64,000 bases of DNA from Paenibacillus elgii NBRC 100335 (GTDB taxonomy: Bacteria > Bacillota > Bacilli > Paenibacillales > NBRC-103111), in the NCBI RefSeq assembly GCF_004000865.1, contig NZ_BIMB01000002.1, positions 62,001-126,000 on the forward strand. Direction: 5' to 3'. Both the position numbers and the translations under genes were made by a program. Below the pieces are notes generated by a model that was not told the origin of the DNA, searched no databases, and saw only the letters and a list, made by a program, of their open reading frames with translations. Below, piece after piece: positions 1 to 8,290 of the stretch. Position 1 is the stretch's first letter, and each line of letters starts with the position of its first letter.

Positions 1-684
1 AATAATTCCGGCGAAATTGTTTTTGTAATAGACACGAACCTTGCCGGGCTGGAAGCGGGCCAGCGACACGCGCATTTTCGTCTTATCGCCCAAGTGCGCT
101 TTAGTCTGCTCAACCGCTTTGTTGTAATCGTCCAGCACGGCCTTGCCTTCGGCTTCTTTGTTCAGCGCCACGGCATACAGCTTGAAGTTGTCGATCATGC
201 TGTCGCCCAGATTTTCCGTAAAAACCGTAGGCGCGATGGCGGACAGCTGCTGGTAAATTTTCTCCTGCCGCACCTTCGTACCGAGAATCAGATCCGGCTT
301 TAGCGTCGCGATGACCTCGACATTCGGCTGCGTTTCGTCCCCGATCATCTTCACATCGGCCATCTGCTCCTTGATATGCTCAAACCACGGATCGCCAATC
401 CAAGACTTCACAGCGGCTACCGGCTTGATGCCGAGCGCCAGCAGCGATTCCGTGCCCTGATTCGTCAGAACGACGACACGCTGCGGGGTGCCTGTAATTT
501 TCGTCTCCCCCATCGCATGCTTAATCGTGCGGGACGCCGGTTCCTGCTGCGAGGGCTGCTGACCCGCCTCCGGCTTCCCGCTTCCTCCGCCGCCGCAAGC
601 CGCAGCAACCAAGGCGAGAACCAATACAACCGCTAGTACGGAAATCTTTTTCGACCCGAATCCCCCAAATCCTTTGAACAACAA
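1..684 (-). CDS. Iron-siderophore ABC transporter substrate-binding lipoprotein (3' end outside window)
   Basis: This is the surface-anchored binding protein of a ferric-siderophore ABC importer (FhuD/FecB type). It captures the iron chelate outside the membrane for a permease that must lie beyond the left edge. The 228 visible residues show a signal peptide ending in the lipobox LVAAACGGG, then a Ser/Gln/Pro-rich linker. The family core follows, with RVVVLTNQGTESLLALGIKPV and, further on, ATLKPDLILGTK. I start it at TTG 684, or the next TTG at 681, because AAGGGGAAG sits just upstream and no ATG is in frame. A near-perfect Fur box lies about 45 bp upstream, so iron repression is very likely. 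The C-terminal half is cut off by the window edge, so the exact ligand class cannot be judged. Confidence 0.88.
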   Translation of the reverse strand, partial: MLFKGFGGFGSKKISVLAVVLVLALVAAACGGGGSGKPEAGQQPSQQEPASRTIKHAMGETKITGTPQRVVVLTNQGTESLLALGIKPVAAVKSWIGDPWFEHIKEQMADVKMIGDETQPNVEVIATLKPDLILGTKVRQEKIYQQLSAIAPTVFTENLGDSMIDNFKLYAVALNKEAEGKAVLDDYNKAVEQTKAHLGDKTKMRVSLARFQPGKVRVYYKNNFAGII

Positions 685-726
685 CGATAACTTCCCCTTT
701 CAGCGATCAACAAGTTGTCTTTTTTT

Positions 727-745
727 GATAATGATTATTATTATC
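727..745. promoter_or_regulatory. Fur box
   Basis: GATAATGATTATTATTATC matches the classical 19-bp Fur consensus GATAATGATTATCATTATC at 18 of 19 positions. It sits 5' of the leftward siderophore-binding gene that starts at 684. Iron-dependent repression by Fur is inferred from this match. Confidence 0.88.
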
Positions 746-803
746 AATGAAAAATTCAAAAAAACTCCCGTCTGCGGGGATCAAGCCGATAAACCAACCA
801 AGC

Positions 804-835
804 GTTACAATTGTTACTTGTGTTACACTTGTAAC
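804..835. repeat. Periodic GTTAC repeats upstream of the TetR gene
   Basis: GTTAC occurs at 804, 813 and 822, exactly 9 bp apart, and is closed by the inverted copy GTAAC at 831. The outer arms GTTACAA (804-810) and TTGTAAC (829-835) form an inverted repeat. The position, between the divergent siderophore-binding gene and the TetR gene, suggests an operator for the TetR protein. That assignment is inference. Confidence 0.45.
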
Positions 836-916
836 ATTAAACGATATCGTCCGGTTATGCAATAACCTCGGCGCTCCCCATGGGCGAAAATGGACAGATG
901 AAAGGAAGTGTCACAC

Positions 917-1483
917 TTGGGCGAAGCTACGAGCAAGCTCTCCTTGCGGTCGCAAGAATGGATTCAGACCGCGCTGTTTCAACTAATGGAAAAAAAGCCC
1001 TACTCTCTCATCTCCATTACAGAGATTGCAGATAAAGCAGGACTTGCGCGCCAGACGGTTTACCGGAACTTTCAGGATAAAGACGACATTTTATTGAATT
1101 ACTTGACCCGGCTAATGAGCGGCGTGTGGAAACATATCGACAGCGGGCAGCCGTATACGGAAGCGATGTTCGTGCTGCTGTTCCGCACCTGGAAGGACAA
1201 TATTCCCCCGTCGCTGATCCTGAACATCAAGGGCCAGGACCGCAAAATCCGGCAGCTCATTTTCCGCAGCATCTGCGATTGCCATGACGAGCTGTTTATC
1301 GGGGGAAGCCGCGGCGAGGGCGGCACGAAGTCCGACATTTACCGCCTGTACGGGCAAAAATCGTTCTCAGCCCTCCTTCACATGATGCTGATCGAGTGGA
1401 CGCTACAGGAATTTCATTTGTCTCCCGAGGAGATCGGCAAGGTCGTCAGCGAGCTGTCGGCTTCGATGCGGAAGTTTCTGTGA
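917..1483 (+). CDS. TetR/AcrR family transcriptional regulator
   Basis: A TetR-type one-component repressor: an N-terminal helix-turn-helix binds DNA and the C-terminal half senses a ligand. The HTH is clear at about residues 30-60, with ISITEIADKAGLARQTVYRN followed by FQDKDDIL. The C-terminal region (RTWKDNIPPSLILNIKGQ onwards) resembles the ligand domain of Firmicute TetR proteins of unknown effector. I prefer TTG 917 (188 aa) because AAAGGAAG (901-908) is 8 bp upstream; an in-frame GTG at 908 sits directly on that SD. It diverges from the siderophore-binding gene and converges on the ABC permease gene ending at 1492. Its target may be either neighbour or itself, through the GTTAC repeats at 804-835. 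The family call is firm and the regulon unknown. Confidence 0.85.
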   Translation: MGEATSKLSLRSQEWIQTALFQLMEKKPYSLISITEIADKAGLARQTVYRNFQDKDDILLNYLTRLMSGVWKHIDSGQPYTEAMFVLLFRTWKDNIPPSLILNIKGQDRKIRQLIFRSICDCHDELFIGGSRGEGGTKSDIYRLYGQKSFSALLHMMLIEWTLQEFHLSPEEIGKVVSELSASMRKFL

Positions 1484-1491
1484 GCTACCGC

Positions 1492-2295
1492 TTATTTGAG
1501 TCCGGTGAGCGCAATGCCGCGCACGATCTGCTTCTGGAAAATCACAAACAGCAGGATCAACGGCAGCACGGACACGGTCGCTCCCGTCATGATCAGTACC
1601 CAGCCGCTCGTGTCCTTCAGCTCGCTGGAGAAGAACGCCACGCCGACCGGAATCGTGAAATGCGTCTCCGTCTGCGTCACGATCAGCGGCCAGATGAACG
1701 CGTTCCAGCTGCCGAGAAACGACAGGATCGCCAGTGTCGCCAGCGCGGGGCTCACCAGCGGCACGGCGATCCGCAGCATGATGCCCCATTCGTTCATGCC
1801 GTCGATTCGCGCGGCGTCCAGCAGGTCCGAGGGCACCGATTCCATGAACTGCTTCATCAGGAAGATGCCGAAGGCGCTGACGAGCCCCGGAAACAGGACG
1901 CCAACGTACGTATCGACCCAGCGGAGCTTGGCTGACAGCAGATACCACGGAATGATCAGCATCTCGGTAGGCACCATCAGCGTGCTGAGAATGGCGATAA
2001 AAATGAGCCGTTTCCCGGCAAACGTAAATTTCGCCAGCACGTACCCCGCGACCGTATCGAACAAGCATACGCTCGCCGTCATGATCACCGCGATCGCAAA
2101 ACTGTTATACACCCAGTCCGTAAACGGCGTCGTGGCGAACAATTCCGCATAATTGGCCAGCGTCACGCGATCCGGTACGAGGCTGAGCGTGAAGACATCC
2201 TGCGGCGTCTTGAGCGAGGTGGCGACCATCCATAAAAAAGGAAATACCATCGCGAGCGTGCCTGCGCTAAGCAGAGCATAGCTTCCTAGCCTCAT
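1492..2295 (-). CDS. CUT1 carbohydrate ABC transporter permease (MalG-like)
   Basis: The second membrane subunit of a binding-protein-dependent importer of the CUT1 (sugar/oligosaccharide) class. The 267 residues hold about six transmembrane helices. The EAA-loop motif that docks on the ATPase reads DAARIDGMNEWGIMLRIAVP. The N-terminal IFPFLWMVATSLK-like region and the C-terminal IVRGITLTGLK-like tail (here IVRGIALTGLK) are typical of MalG homologues. It is the last gene of a leftward cluster in the order amidohydrolase, binding protein, MalF-like permease, MalG-like permease, with a 14-bp gap to the MalF-like gene. No ATPase is encoded here, so a shared MsmX-type ATPase elsewhere is likely. 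The class is sure; the substrate is unknown. Confidence 0.92.
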   Translation of the reverse strand: MRLGSYALLSAGTLAMVFPFLWMVATSLKTPQDVFTLSLVPDRVTLANYAELFATTPFTDWVYNSFAIAVIMTASVCLFDTVAGYVLAKFTFAGKRLIFIAILSTLMVPTEMLIIPWYLLSAKLRWVDTYVGVLFPGLVSAFGIFLMKQFMESVPSDLLDAARIDGMNEWGIMLRIAVPLVSPALATLAILSFLGSWNAFIWPLIVTQTETHFTIPVGVAFFSSELKDTSGWVLIMTGATVSVLPLILLFVIFQKQIVRGIALTGLK

Positions 2296-2309
2296 CGCTC
2301 TCCCCCTCC

Positions 2310-3239
2310 TTAGTATTCGATCTTCTTGCTTAGCACCTTAAGCTGCAGCAGCGACAGGAGCAGGATCAATGCGAAAAGCACGACGGTGGCGGCGGCCGCC
2401 TGGCCCATATTAAAGTGCTTGAACGCGAGATTGTAAATGTACAGCACAAGCGAGACGGTCGAGTTGAGCGGACCGCCGGACGTCATGTTGAGCACCTGCG
2501 TGAACGACTGCAAATAATCGATGCTGCCGATAACGACGGAAAACACGATCACCGGGTTGAGCAGCGGCAGCGTGATATGCACGAACCTTTGCCAAGCTCC
2601 CGCGCCGTCGATGGCGGCCGCATCGTAGTACAGCCGCGGAATGCCCTCCAGCCCTGTCAGGAAGATCAGCATCTGAAAGCCGACGCCCTGCCAGATCATA
2701 GCGGCGATGACCAGATAGATCGCTTGGGACGGCGAGCCGAGGAATAGCTGCGGGCCGAGCCCGAGCGAGAGCAGAATGCCGTTGACGACGCCGTTCTTCA
2801 TCAGCATCCAGCGGAACACCCAGCTGACCGCCACCACACTGGTGACGTACGGGATAAAATAGATCGTGCGGAACAAGCCGCGCAGCCGGCCGATGCGCTG
2901 CAGCAGCAGCGCTACAGCCAATCCGGCGGCGACCTGCCCGGGTACGCCGGCCAGCACGTAGACGAGCGTATTTTTCAGCGCTTGCAGGAACACTTCGTCC
3001 TGAAACAAGGCGGCGTAATTGTCGAGTCCGACAAACGGCTTTTCTTCGGACAGCATATCCCATTCCCGGAAGCCGACGTTAAACGAATACAGGATCGGCA
3101 AAATCCGGATCGAGACGAAAAAAAGCAGCGGCAGCAGCAGGCAGGTGTAAACGAACACATACCGCTGCTTTTTCAAGCCGAGCCCCCGCTTCTGAGGGGC
3201 CCGGCTTCTGACGGCAGGCAGCGCTTCGGCACGTTCCAT
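2310..3239 (-). CDS. CUT1 carbohydrate ABC transporter permease (MalF-like)
   Basis: First membrane subunit of the importer. The start is set at ATG 3239, preceded by GAAAGGAGG at 10 bp, giving 309 aa; an in-frame upstream codon at 3269 lacks this spacing. A basic cytoplasmic N-terminus (QKRGLGLKKQR) precedes the first helix. The EAA loop reads DAAAIDGAGAWQRFVHITLP, about two thirds along. About six membrane helices are visible. It lies between the binding-protein gene (41-bp gap) and the MalG-like permease, so all three are surely one transcription unit. In this family the two permeases form a heterodimeric channel. Confidence 0.92.
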   Translation of the reverse strand: MERAEALPAVRSRAPQKRGLGLKKQRYVFVYTCLLLPLLFFVSIRILPILYSFNVGFREWDMLSEEKPFVGLDNYAALFQDEVFLQALKNTLVYVLAGVPGQVAAGLAVALLLQRIGRLRGLFRTIYFIPYVTSVVAVSWVFRWMLMKNGVVNGILLSLGLGPQLFLGSPSQAIYLVIAAMIWQGVGFQMLIFLTGLEGIPRLYYDAAAIDGAGAWQRFVHITLPLLNPVIVFSVVIGSIDYLQSFTQVLNMTSGGPLNSTVSLVLYIYNLAFKHFNMGQAAAATVVLFALILLLSLLQLKVLSKKIEY

Positions 3240-3279
3240 CGTTTCTCGTCCTCCTTTCTCTCGCAGCACGCACGCCGCC

Positions 3280-4647
3280 TTATTTTTTATCCTGCTTCGC
3301 CCAGTAATCGTCGAACAGCTTCTGTGTCTTCTTCACCAGCTCGTCGTACGCCTTCTCGATCGGCACCTGCTTCAGCGCCACTTGATCAACCGCCTCGACG
3401 AAGTAATCGCGCTCCAGCTTCTCGTCCACGAAGAAGTGCGCATGCGCATAAGGCAGCTGCTGGATGAACGGACCGAGCTTCTCGTCCTTCGCGTATTTGT
3501 CCTGCAGTGCGACCTCTCGCTTCGCCGGAAGCTCCCCGACCTTCTCCACCCACTGCTCCTGCACTTCCTTGCTCGTCAGAAATTTCAGGAACTCGGTCGC
3601 CGCCTCCAGCTTTTTGCCCTTCACGCCCTTTGTAATCGAATTGGCCCAGAAGGACACCTGCGTCGCCTTGTCCTTGTACGAAGGAAGCGGCGCAATCGCA
3701 TACTGGAGGTCGGGCGCGTCCTTCTTGATTCCGCCGAGCTGGAACGATCCGTCGATATTCATCGCGGCTACGCCCTTCTTGAAGGCGGTAATGTCGTCGT
3801 TATAGAAATCCTTGGTGCCGACCTTATGTACCAGCGACAGGTCGATCAAATACTTGAACGCCTCCAGCCCCGCAGGGGAATCCGCCCACAAAATTTTGCG
3901 CCGGTCGTCGCTGATATCCTTGCCGCCCGCCTGATACACGAGCGCGTCACGGTACCAATGATGAAGCTGCGCGTTCGGCTGCCAAGCCAGCCCTTCGACA
4001 ACGTATTGCCCGTTCTTGTCCTGCTCGGTCAGCTTCTTCGCAGTGTCGACCAGCTCGGTCCAAGTGGCCGGCGGCTTGCCCGGATCGAGCCCCGCTTTGG
4101 TGAACAAGTCCTTGTTGTAAAATAAGGCGAGCGTGCGCACGGCGGTCGGAATCGCGTAATATTTGCCGTTCAGCTTGGCTGTGTCGACGAACGGAAAATA
4201 TTCCTTTTTGATCTGCTCCTCGGAGAAGGCGCTCTCCGGCAGCGGCTGCAAATAGCCCGAAGAGACGTATTTCGGCAGCCAGCCGTAATACAGGTTAATA
4301 ATGTCCGGCCCCTTCCCGGCGGGCACGAGCGTCGCTACCTTCTCGTTGTACTGGTCGTATGGGAAGTTCGTCTGCTTGACGGTAATGTTCGGATGCTTTT
4401 TCTGGAATTCGTCAATCAGCGCGGCGATCAGCTCGACCTTCGCCGGGTATTGGTACTGCCAGTACTCGATGGTGATCTTCTCCTCTTGGCCGGCTTCCGC
4501 CGTCTTCTGGGCAGCCTGCCCCGATTGGCCGTCTCCTGCGGGCGCCTTGGAGCCGCCGCAGGCGGACAGCCCCACGGCTAAGCTAAGCGCAAGCGCCGCG
4601 GCGCTCCAAGATGTATAACGATAACGCTGACTCTGAGTGCTCTTCAT
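3280..4647 (-). CDS. CUT1 ABC transporter extracellular substrate-binding lipoprotein
   Basis: This lipid-anchored receptor delivers substrate to the two permeases downstream. The 455 residues open with a basic signal peptide ending in the lipobox LAVGLSACGGS, so Cys around residue 30 would be acylated. A charged linker follows, then a MalE-like (SBP_bac_1) fold. Family marks include IEYWQYQYPAK, LIDEFQKKHPNITVKQ, GPDIINLYYGW and the hinge region YNKDLFTKAGLDP. The gene sits 21 bp downstream of the amidohydrolase. Specificity cannot be read from sequence. The neighbouring amidohydrolase and lyase make a carboxylated or amidated compound as plausible as a sugar. Confidence 0.92.
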   Translation of the reverse strand: MKSTQSQRYRYTSWSAAALALSLAVGLSACGGSKAPAGDGQSGQAAQKTAEAGQEEKITIEYWQYQYPAKVELIAALIDEFQKKHPNITVKQTNFPYDQYNEKVATLVPAGKGPDIINLYYGWLPKYVSSGYLQPLPESAFSEEQIKKEYFPFVDTAKLNGKYYAIPTAVRTLALFYNKDLFTKAGLDPGKPPATWTELVDTAKKLTEQDKNGQYVVEGLAWQPNAQLHHWYRDALVYQAGGKDISDDRRKILWADSPAGLEAFKYLIDLSLVHKVGTKDFYNDDITAFKKGVAAMNIDGSFQLGGIKKDAPDLQYAIAPLPSYKDKATQVSFWANSITKGVKGKKLEAATEFLKFLTSKEVQEQWVEKVGELPAKREVALQDKYAKDEKLGPFIQQLPYAHAHFFVDEKLERDYFVEAVDQVALKQVPIEKAYDELVKKTQKLFDDYWAKQDKK

Positions 4648-4668
4648 GGTTTTCCAGTCCCCTTTTTT

Positions 4669-5580
4669 CTATATGAAGTTCAACAGCCTTCTTGCGTTGT
4701 TGCCGAAAATGTTCTCGATCTCGGTCTCACTCATCCGCAGCTCGCGGCAGGAGCGCACCTGATCCTGCAAATAGCGGTAGACGAACCCCCGCGGGAAGCT
4801 GCTGGAATCCGTGCCGAAAATTATCCGCTCGGGACCGATCAGCTCATAGCATTTGCGGAACAGAATATCCAGGTTCAGCTCGTACGGCGTCCAGCGCATC
4901 CACTGGTTCGACCCGGACGTATCGATGAAGATGTTCGGGCAGCTCCAGCACAAGTGCAGCAGCTCTTGAAAATAGCCCGCGCCGAAATGCGGGATGATAA
5001 ACGGAATATCCGGGTACTCCCGGGCCACGTTAAAGATCGCCAGCGGATTGATGTTGAGGTGCGAGGCGATCCCGCCGGTATGTCCGAGCAGGCCGAAATG
5101 AATGAGCACCGGCAGCTTCCGCTCGGCGAGAAACCGCCACACCGGCGTCAGCTTCGGATCGTGGAACGGGATTTCCACGAGCGGGCCGAACAGCTTGTAG
5201 CCTTTCAGGCCGAGCGTGTCCACGGCTCTTTGCAGCTCTTCCGCCGCATCCGGCTCCTCGATCGAATGGTGAGCGAAGCCAGTAAACCGGCCGGGGTATT
5301 TGCCGATCTGCTCGGCCAGATCGTCGTTGCTCCAAGCGGTGAGGAAATTGATGCCGCCGAGGCCGTAGCGGTCCAATTCGTCCACCCAGCGGTCGATAAA
5401 CGGCCGGGCCGCATCCTGATCCTCTTCCGCCGGGGGCTCCGGGAAATCCCACGTCAGCCGCATCCGTTCGGAACGCAGCGCGTTCTGGCTTCGGATCACC
5501 GGATTAGCCGACATAAACGGCAGCGGGTAAGGCAAATGGGCATGAATATCGAATACTTGAAAGCCTTCCTTGAACAGCAT
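4669..5580 (-). CDS. Amidohydrolase-2 family metal-dependent hydrolase/decarboxylase
   Basis: A TIM-barrel enzyme of the amidohydrolase superfamily, branch Amidohydro_2. The branch includes C-C hydrolases, lactonases and decarboxylases. The 303 residues begin with the metal-binding motif FDIHAHLPYPLP (HxH). They continue with a central histidine strand (LPVLIHFGLLGHTG), a second (IPFIIPHFGAG), and end with the metal aspartate in IIFGTDSSSFPRG. All expected metal ligands appear to be present, so it should be active. It is the first gene of the leftward ABC cluster, 21 bp from the binding protein, and probably acts on the imported compound or a derivative of it. The reaction cannot be assigned more closely. 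Confidence 0.82.
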   Translation of the reverse strand: MLFKEGFQVFDIHAHLPYPLPFMSANPVIRSQNALRSERMRLTWDFPEPPAEEDQDAARPFIDRWVDELDRYGLGGINFLTAWSNDDLAEQIGKYPGRFTGFAHHSIEEPDAAEELQRAVDTLGLKGYKLFGPLVEIPFHDPKLTPVWRFLAERKLPVLIHFGLLGHTGGIASHLNINPLAIFNVAREYPDIPFIIPHFGAGYFQELLHLCWSCPNIFIDTSGSNQWMRWTPYELNLDILFRKCYELIGPERIIFGTDSSSFPRGFVYRYLQDQVRSCRELRMSETEIENIFGNNARRLLNFI

Positions 5581-5623
5581 TGAGGTTCCACCTTCTGTCT
5601 TTAGGTTAGCAAGCTATATAAAA

Positions 5624-5672
5624 AAAGGAGATGAACGCCTGCTTCTGAAAAGCAAAAAGGCTTCATCTCCGG
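5624..5672 (-). terminator. Rho-independent terminator after the lyase gene
   Basis: On the minus strand GGAGATGAA pairs with TTCATCTCC around a loop of about 23 nt and is followed by a T run. It lies between the lyase stop (5681) and the amidohydrolase start (5580). The lyase message therefore probably ends here or is attenuated before the ABC cluster. Confidence 0.75.
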
Positions 5673-5680
5673 GGGTCCGG

Positions 5681-7219
5681 TCAATGGATATGGAGGTCCA
5701 ATCGGGAGGAGCGCCGCTCCGCCCAGTCGGCAACCGTATGATTTACCTGACGCCGGGCGCGTTCGATCGCGTCCCGCTTCTCCCGCAGCCAAGCTTCGTC
5801 CCGCTCCTGACGCTGTCTCTGCCCTGCGAGCGCCCGCCGCACTTCGTCCGGGCTCGGTCCCCCGGGCAGCTTGCGGACGCTCACGAAGTGCTGCGGGCTC
5901 ATGGAACGGCGCAGCGCTTCCTCCGTGAGCGCAAGCGGGCGGCCAATCGTCTCGCGGGCCGCATCGTTCAGCAGCTCCAGCGAGAGCTGACCGGCGGATC
6001 GTCCGAGACGGACCGCCTCCTTCACCACACGGCTGACGATCTCGTGCGCCGTGCGGAACGAGAGCCCCTCCGTGCGTACGAGCGTATCCGCCAGCTCGGT
6101 CACGGTCGCGAAGCTGCCTTCGGCCCGGGCGCGCAGCCCTTCCTTGTTGATCTGAAGCGTCGCGATCACGCAGCCGAGCAGGCGGTACACCGATTCCAGC
6201 GTATGCAGGCTTTTCCAGGCGTACGGCTGCATGTCGTCCTCCGTATCGACGATGTCGCCGAACGGCGTATTGTGCATCATCGTCAGCACAGTCTGCGCGC
6301 TGCCCGCGCAGCTAGACAAGAGCGAGCGCATATGCTCGATCGAGACGGGATTGCGCTTCTGCGGCATGATTGAGCTGATCTGCACGTAAGGCGCAGCCAC
6401 ATGGAGCACCGCGAATTCCTGCGTGCTCCAGAGCAGCAGTTCCTGCACGAAGCGTCCCAGATTGAGCGCGGCGAGCTGCACGGCGGTCGCGATCTCACCG
6501 ATATAATCGGCGCCGCTGACCGCATCGTAAGCATTCTCGATCAGCCCGTCGAACGCGAGCAGTTCGACCATCCGTTCCCGGCTGATCGGGAAGCCGGACG
6601 TCGTGAGCGCCGCTGCCCCCATGCTGCTGCGGTTGCAGTTGGCGTACGCCGCTTGCAGGCGGCGGATATCCCGGCCGAGCGAATCCGAGATGGCGGCCGC
6701 GTAGTGGGCCATGGTCGTTGGCTGCGCCTGCTGCGTGTGGGTGTAGCCGATCATCACCGTGTCCGTATGCTCAGCCGCGAAACGCAGCAGCAGGTCATGG
6801 AGACGCAGCGCCGATGCGATCGCTTCGAGCAGCTTCTCCCGCAGCGTCAGCCGGTAAATCGCGATGCCCATATCGTTACGGCTGCGGGCCAGATGCAGAT
6901 TGCCCGCCGCCTCTCCGGCGTGCCGCAGCAGCTCATGCTCCACCTGAAAAAACAAATCCTCGAACTGCCCCGTATACGCGCTGCCTTGAAGCTTCGGCAG
7001 GTCGACGGCTTCCAGCGCGGCGGCAATGCGCTCCGCTTCCTCCTGACCGATCAGCCGCTGCTCCCGAAGCATCAGCAGATGCGCCTTATTGACCTCGAGC
7101 ATCGGCTCCAGCAGCTCCGTCTTGGCCTGCTCGTAGGCAGGCTCCAGCACGACCTCGGCGTACGTTCTGCCCGGAAAGCGGTCCCCTTCCGCCAGCAGCC
7201 ATTCGTCCTTCTGAACCAA
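5681..7219 (-). CDS. Argininosuccinate lyase paralogue (fumarase/aspartase superfamily)
   Basis: A 512-residue enzyme of the fumarase/aspartase superfamily, closest by motif to argininosuccinate lyase. Such enzymes eliminate fumarate from an N-substituted aspartate. Visible motifs are NLHLARSRNDMG (the ASL LHTARSRND site), GYTHTQQAQPTTMAHY, the catalytic serine loop SSIMPQKRNP and the ASL C-terminal SFRTAHEIVSRVV. The expected Q-V-A-T-D after RSRND is replaced by MGIAIY. It is also about 50 residues longer than a typical ArgH and lacks argG beside it, so it is likely a catabolic paralogue. The start is TTG 7219, with AAGGGGGC 8 bp upstream. A terminator at 5624-5672 separates it from the amidohydrolase and ABC genes, yet the shared strand and tight packing suggest one pathway. 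Confidence 0.8.
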   Translation of the reverse strand: MVQKDEWLLAEGDRFPGRTYAEVVLEPAYEQAKTELLEPMLEVNKAHLLMLREQRLIGQEEAERIAAALEAVDLPKLQGSAYTGQFEDLFFQVEHELLRHAGEAAGNLHLARSRNDMGIAIYRLTLREKLLEAIASALRLHDLLLRFAAEHTDTVMIGYTHTQQAQPTTMAHYAAAISDSLGRDIRRLQAAYANCNRSSMGAAALTTSGFPISRERMVELLAFDGLIENAYDAVSGADYIGEIATAVQLAALNLGRFVQELLLWSTQEFAVLHVAAPYVQISSIMPQKRNPVSIEHMRSLLSSCAGSAQTVLTMMHNTPFGDIVDTEDDMQPYAWKSLHTLESVYRLLGCVIATLQINKEGLRARAEGSFATVTELADTLVRTEGLSFRTAHEIVSRVVKEAVRLGRSAGQLSLELLNDAARETIGRPLALTEEALRRSMSPQHFVSVRKLPGGPSPDEVRRALAGQRQRQERDEAWLREKRDAIERARRQVNHTVADWAERRSSRLDLHIH

Positions 7220-7247
7220 GCGGCGCGCCCCCTTCGCCGGACATCGG

Positions 7248-7315
7248 TAAAAAATAAAAAAGACACATTCCGCCCAGCAGGCAGTACGTGTCTCCGGTAG
7301 TCCGGTAGATTTTTA
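7248..7315 (-). terminator. Terminator of the ABC/GntR operon, similar to the one at 10084
   Basis: On the minus strand GACAC (7293 side) pairs with GTGTC (7262 side) and is followed by TTTTTTTATTTTTT. The 5' flank carries TACCGGA twice and the stem begins GACACGTAC. The terminator at 10084-10138 has the same TACCGGA, GACACGTAC and GTGTCTTTTT blocks in the same order. It lies 92 bp past the ATPase stop and just upstream of the lyase start. Confidence 0.6.
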
Positions 7316-7408
7316 ACTATTCCCATAAACTTACTATGCTTTAATCGAAATCATACCCCCGAACCCCGGGAATGTCAATAGAAAAATCGGGATTCGCGTA
7401 TGATTCGC

Positions 7409-8290
7409 CTAGCGTGCGCTCTTCTCCAGGAGCCGGTCCAACAATTCGTCCAGCGGCAGCGGCTGCTCCTTCGTGACTTGGATGCCGTTCTCGGACAGGA
7501 AAGCCAAAGTTGCCGTACGGTCGCAGGTGACCAGTTGAGGAAACGGTACCTCACTCCATTCGACCGCGCCCGGGATATCCGCCAGACTTGGCAGCGCTTC
7601 TCCGGTTAACCAAAGCCGGCGCCACAAGGCGCTTAACGCATCTTTTTCGTAAGGGCCTTCCAAAGCGCCGTTTCTCAGCAAAAGAATACAATCCGCAAAC
7701 TGCCGGATATCTTCGACCGAATGGGTGGACAGCAGAACAGTCCGCTCCATGATCTCCGCATCCTCGACGAACATCTGCTTCAGACGATTGCGGCTGGCGA
7801 TATCCAAGCCATTCGTCGGCTCATCGAGCAGCAGCAGAGGCGCATGCGTGCTCAGCGCGAGCGTTAACGCCGCCTTCTTTCGTTCCCCCTGCGACATCTT
7901 GCCGTACCTTTTATCGAGCGGAATACGAAAAGACGCCGCGCGCCGGGCGAAATCGTCGTCGTCCCACGATGCGTACCAGCCGCTGATAAAATCCCTCATC
8001 TGCCGCAGCGTAAAAGGCTCGCAGCCGTCCAGCGGATCGGGGACAAAAGCGGTCTGCGTCTTAATGGCCTGCTCCTCCCGCTCATACGTATGCCCGAAAA
8101 TTTCCAGCTTGCCTGAGGTCGGCTTCATCAGATTCATAAGGCACTTGAGCAGCGTCGTTTTGCCCGAGCCGTTCGGCCCTACTAACGCATACGTCAGTCC
8201 GGGTTCCAGAACGACATCGATCGGTCCCAGCCGGAATTCGTCTCGCTGTTTCACGAAGCGCTCCAGCCGAAGAGGACTTAGGGAAGTCAT
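7409..8290 (-). CDS. ABC transporter ATP-binding protein (YtrB-like)
   Basis: The nucleotide-binding subunit of an ABC transporter. The 293 residues contain Walker A (GPNGSGKT, about residue 38), the signature MSQGERKK, Walker B with the glutamate (LLLLDEPTNGLD) and the switch histidine (LLSTHSVED). A roughly 70-residue tail follows that is typical of the YtrB/BcrA-type exporter ATPases. Its start overlaps the stop of the GntR gene by 4 bp (ATGA type), so the two are translationally coupled. The gene upstream at 8754 is the probable membrane partner. GntR-ABC operons of this kind respond to cell-envelope antibiotics in Bacillus (ytr operon); a similar role here is inferred. Confidence 0.9.
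   Translation of the reverse strand: MTSLSPLRLERFVKQRDEFRLGPIDVVLEPGLTYALVGPNGSGKTTLLKCLMNLMKPTSGKLEIFGHTYEREEQAIKTQTAFVPDPLDGCEPFTLRQMRDFISGWYASWDDDDFARRAASFRIPLDKRYGKMSQGERKKAALTLALSTHAPLLLLDEPTNGLDIASRNRLKQMFVEDAEIMERTVLLSTHSVEDIRQFADCILLLRNGALEGPYEKDALSALWRRLWLTGEALPSLADIPGAVEWSEVPFPQLVTCDRTATLAFLSENGIQVTKEQPLPLDELLDRLLEKSAR

Noticed and set aside
804-835. CRISPR-like reading of the GTTAC repeats
   Set aside because: The repeats are 5 bp with 4-bp spacers, far too short. No CRISPR array or cas gene was seen in the window.
5681-7219. Calling this gene argH
   Set aside because: The ASL motifs are clear, but the substitution after RSRND, the extra length, and the absence of argG make a biosynthetic role unsafe.
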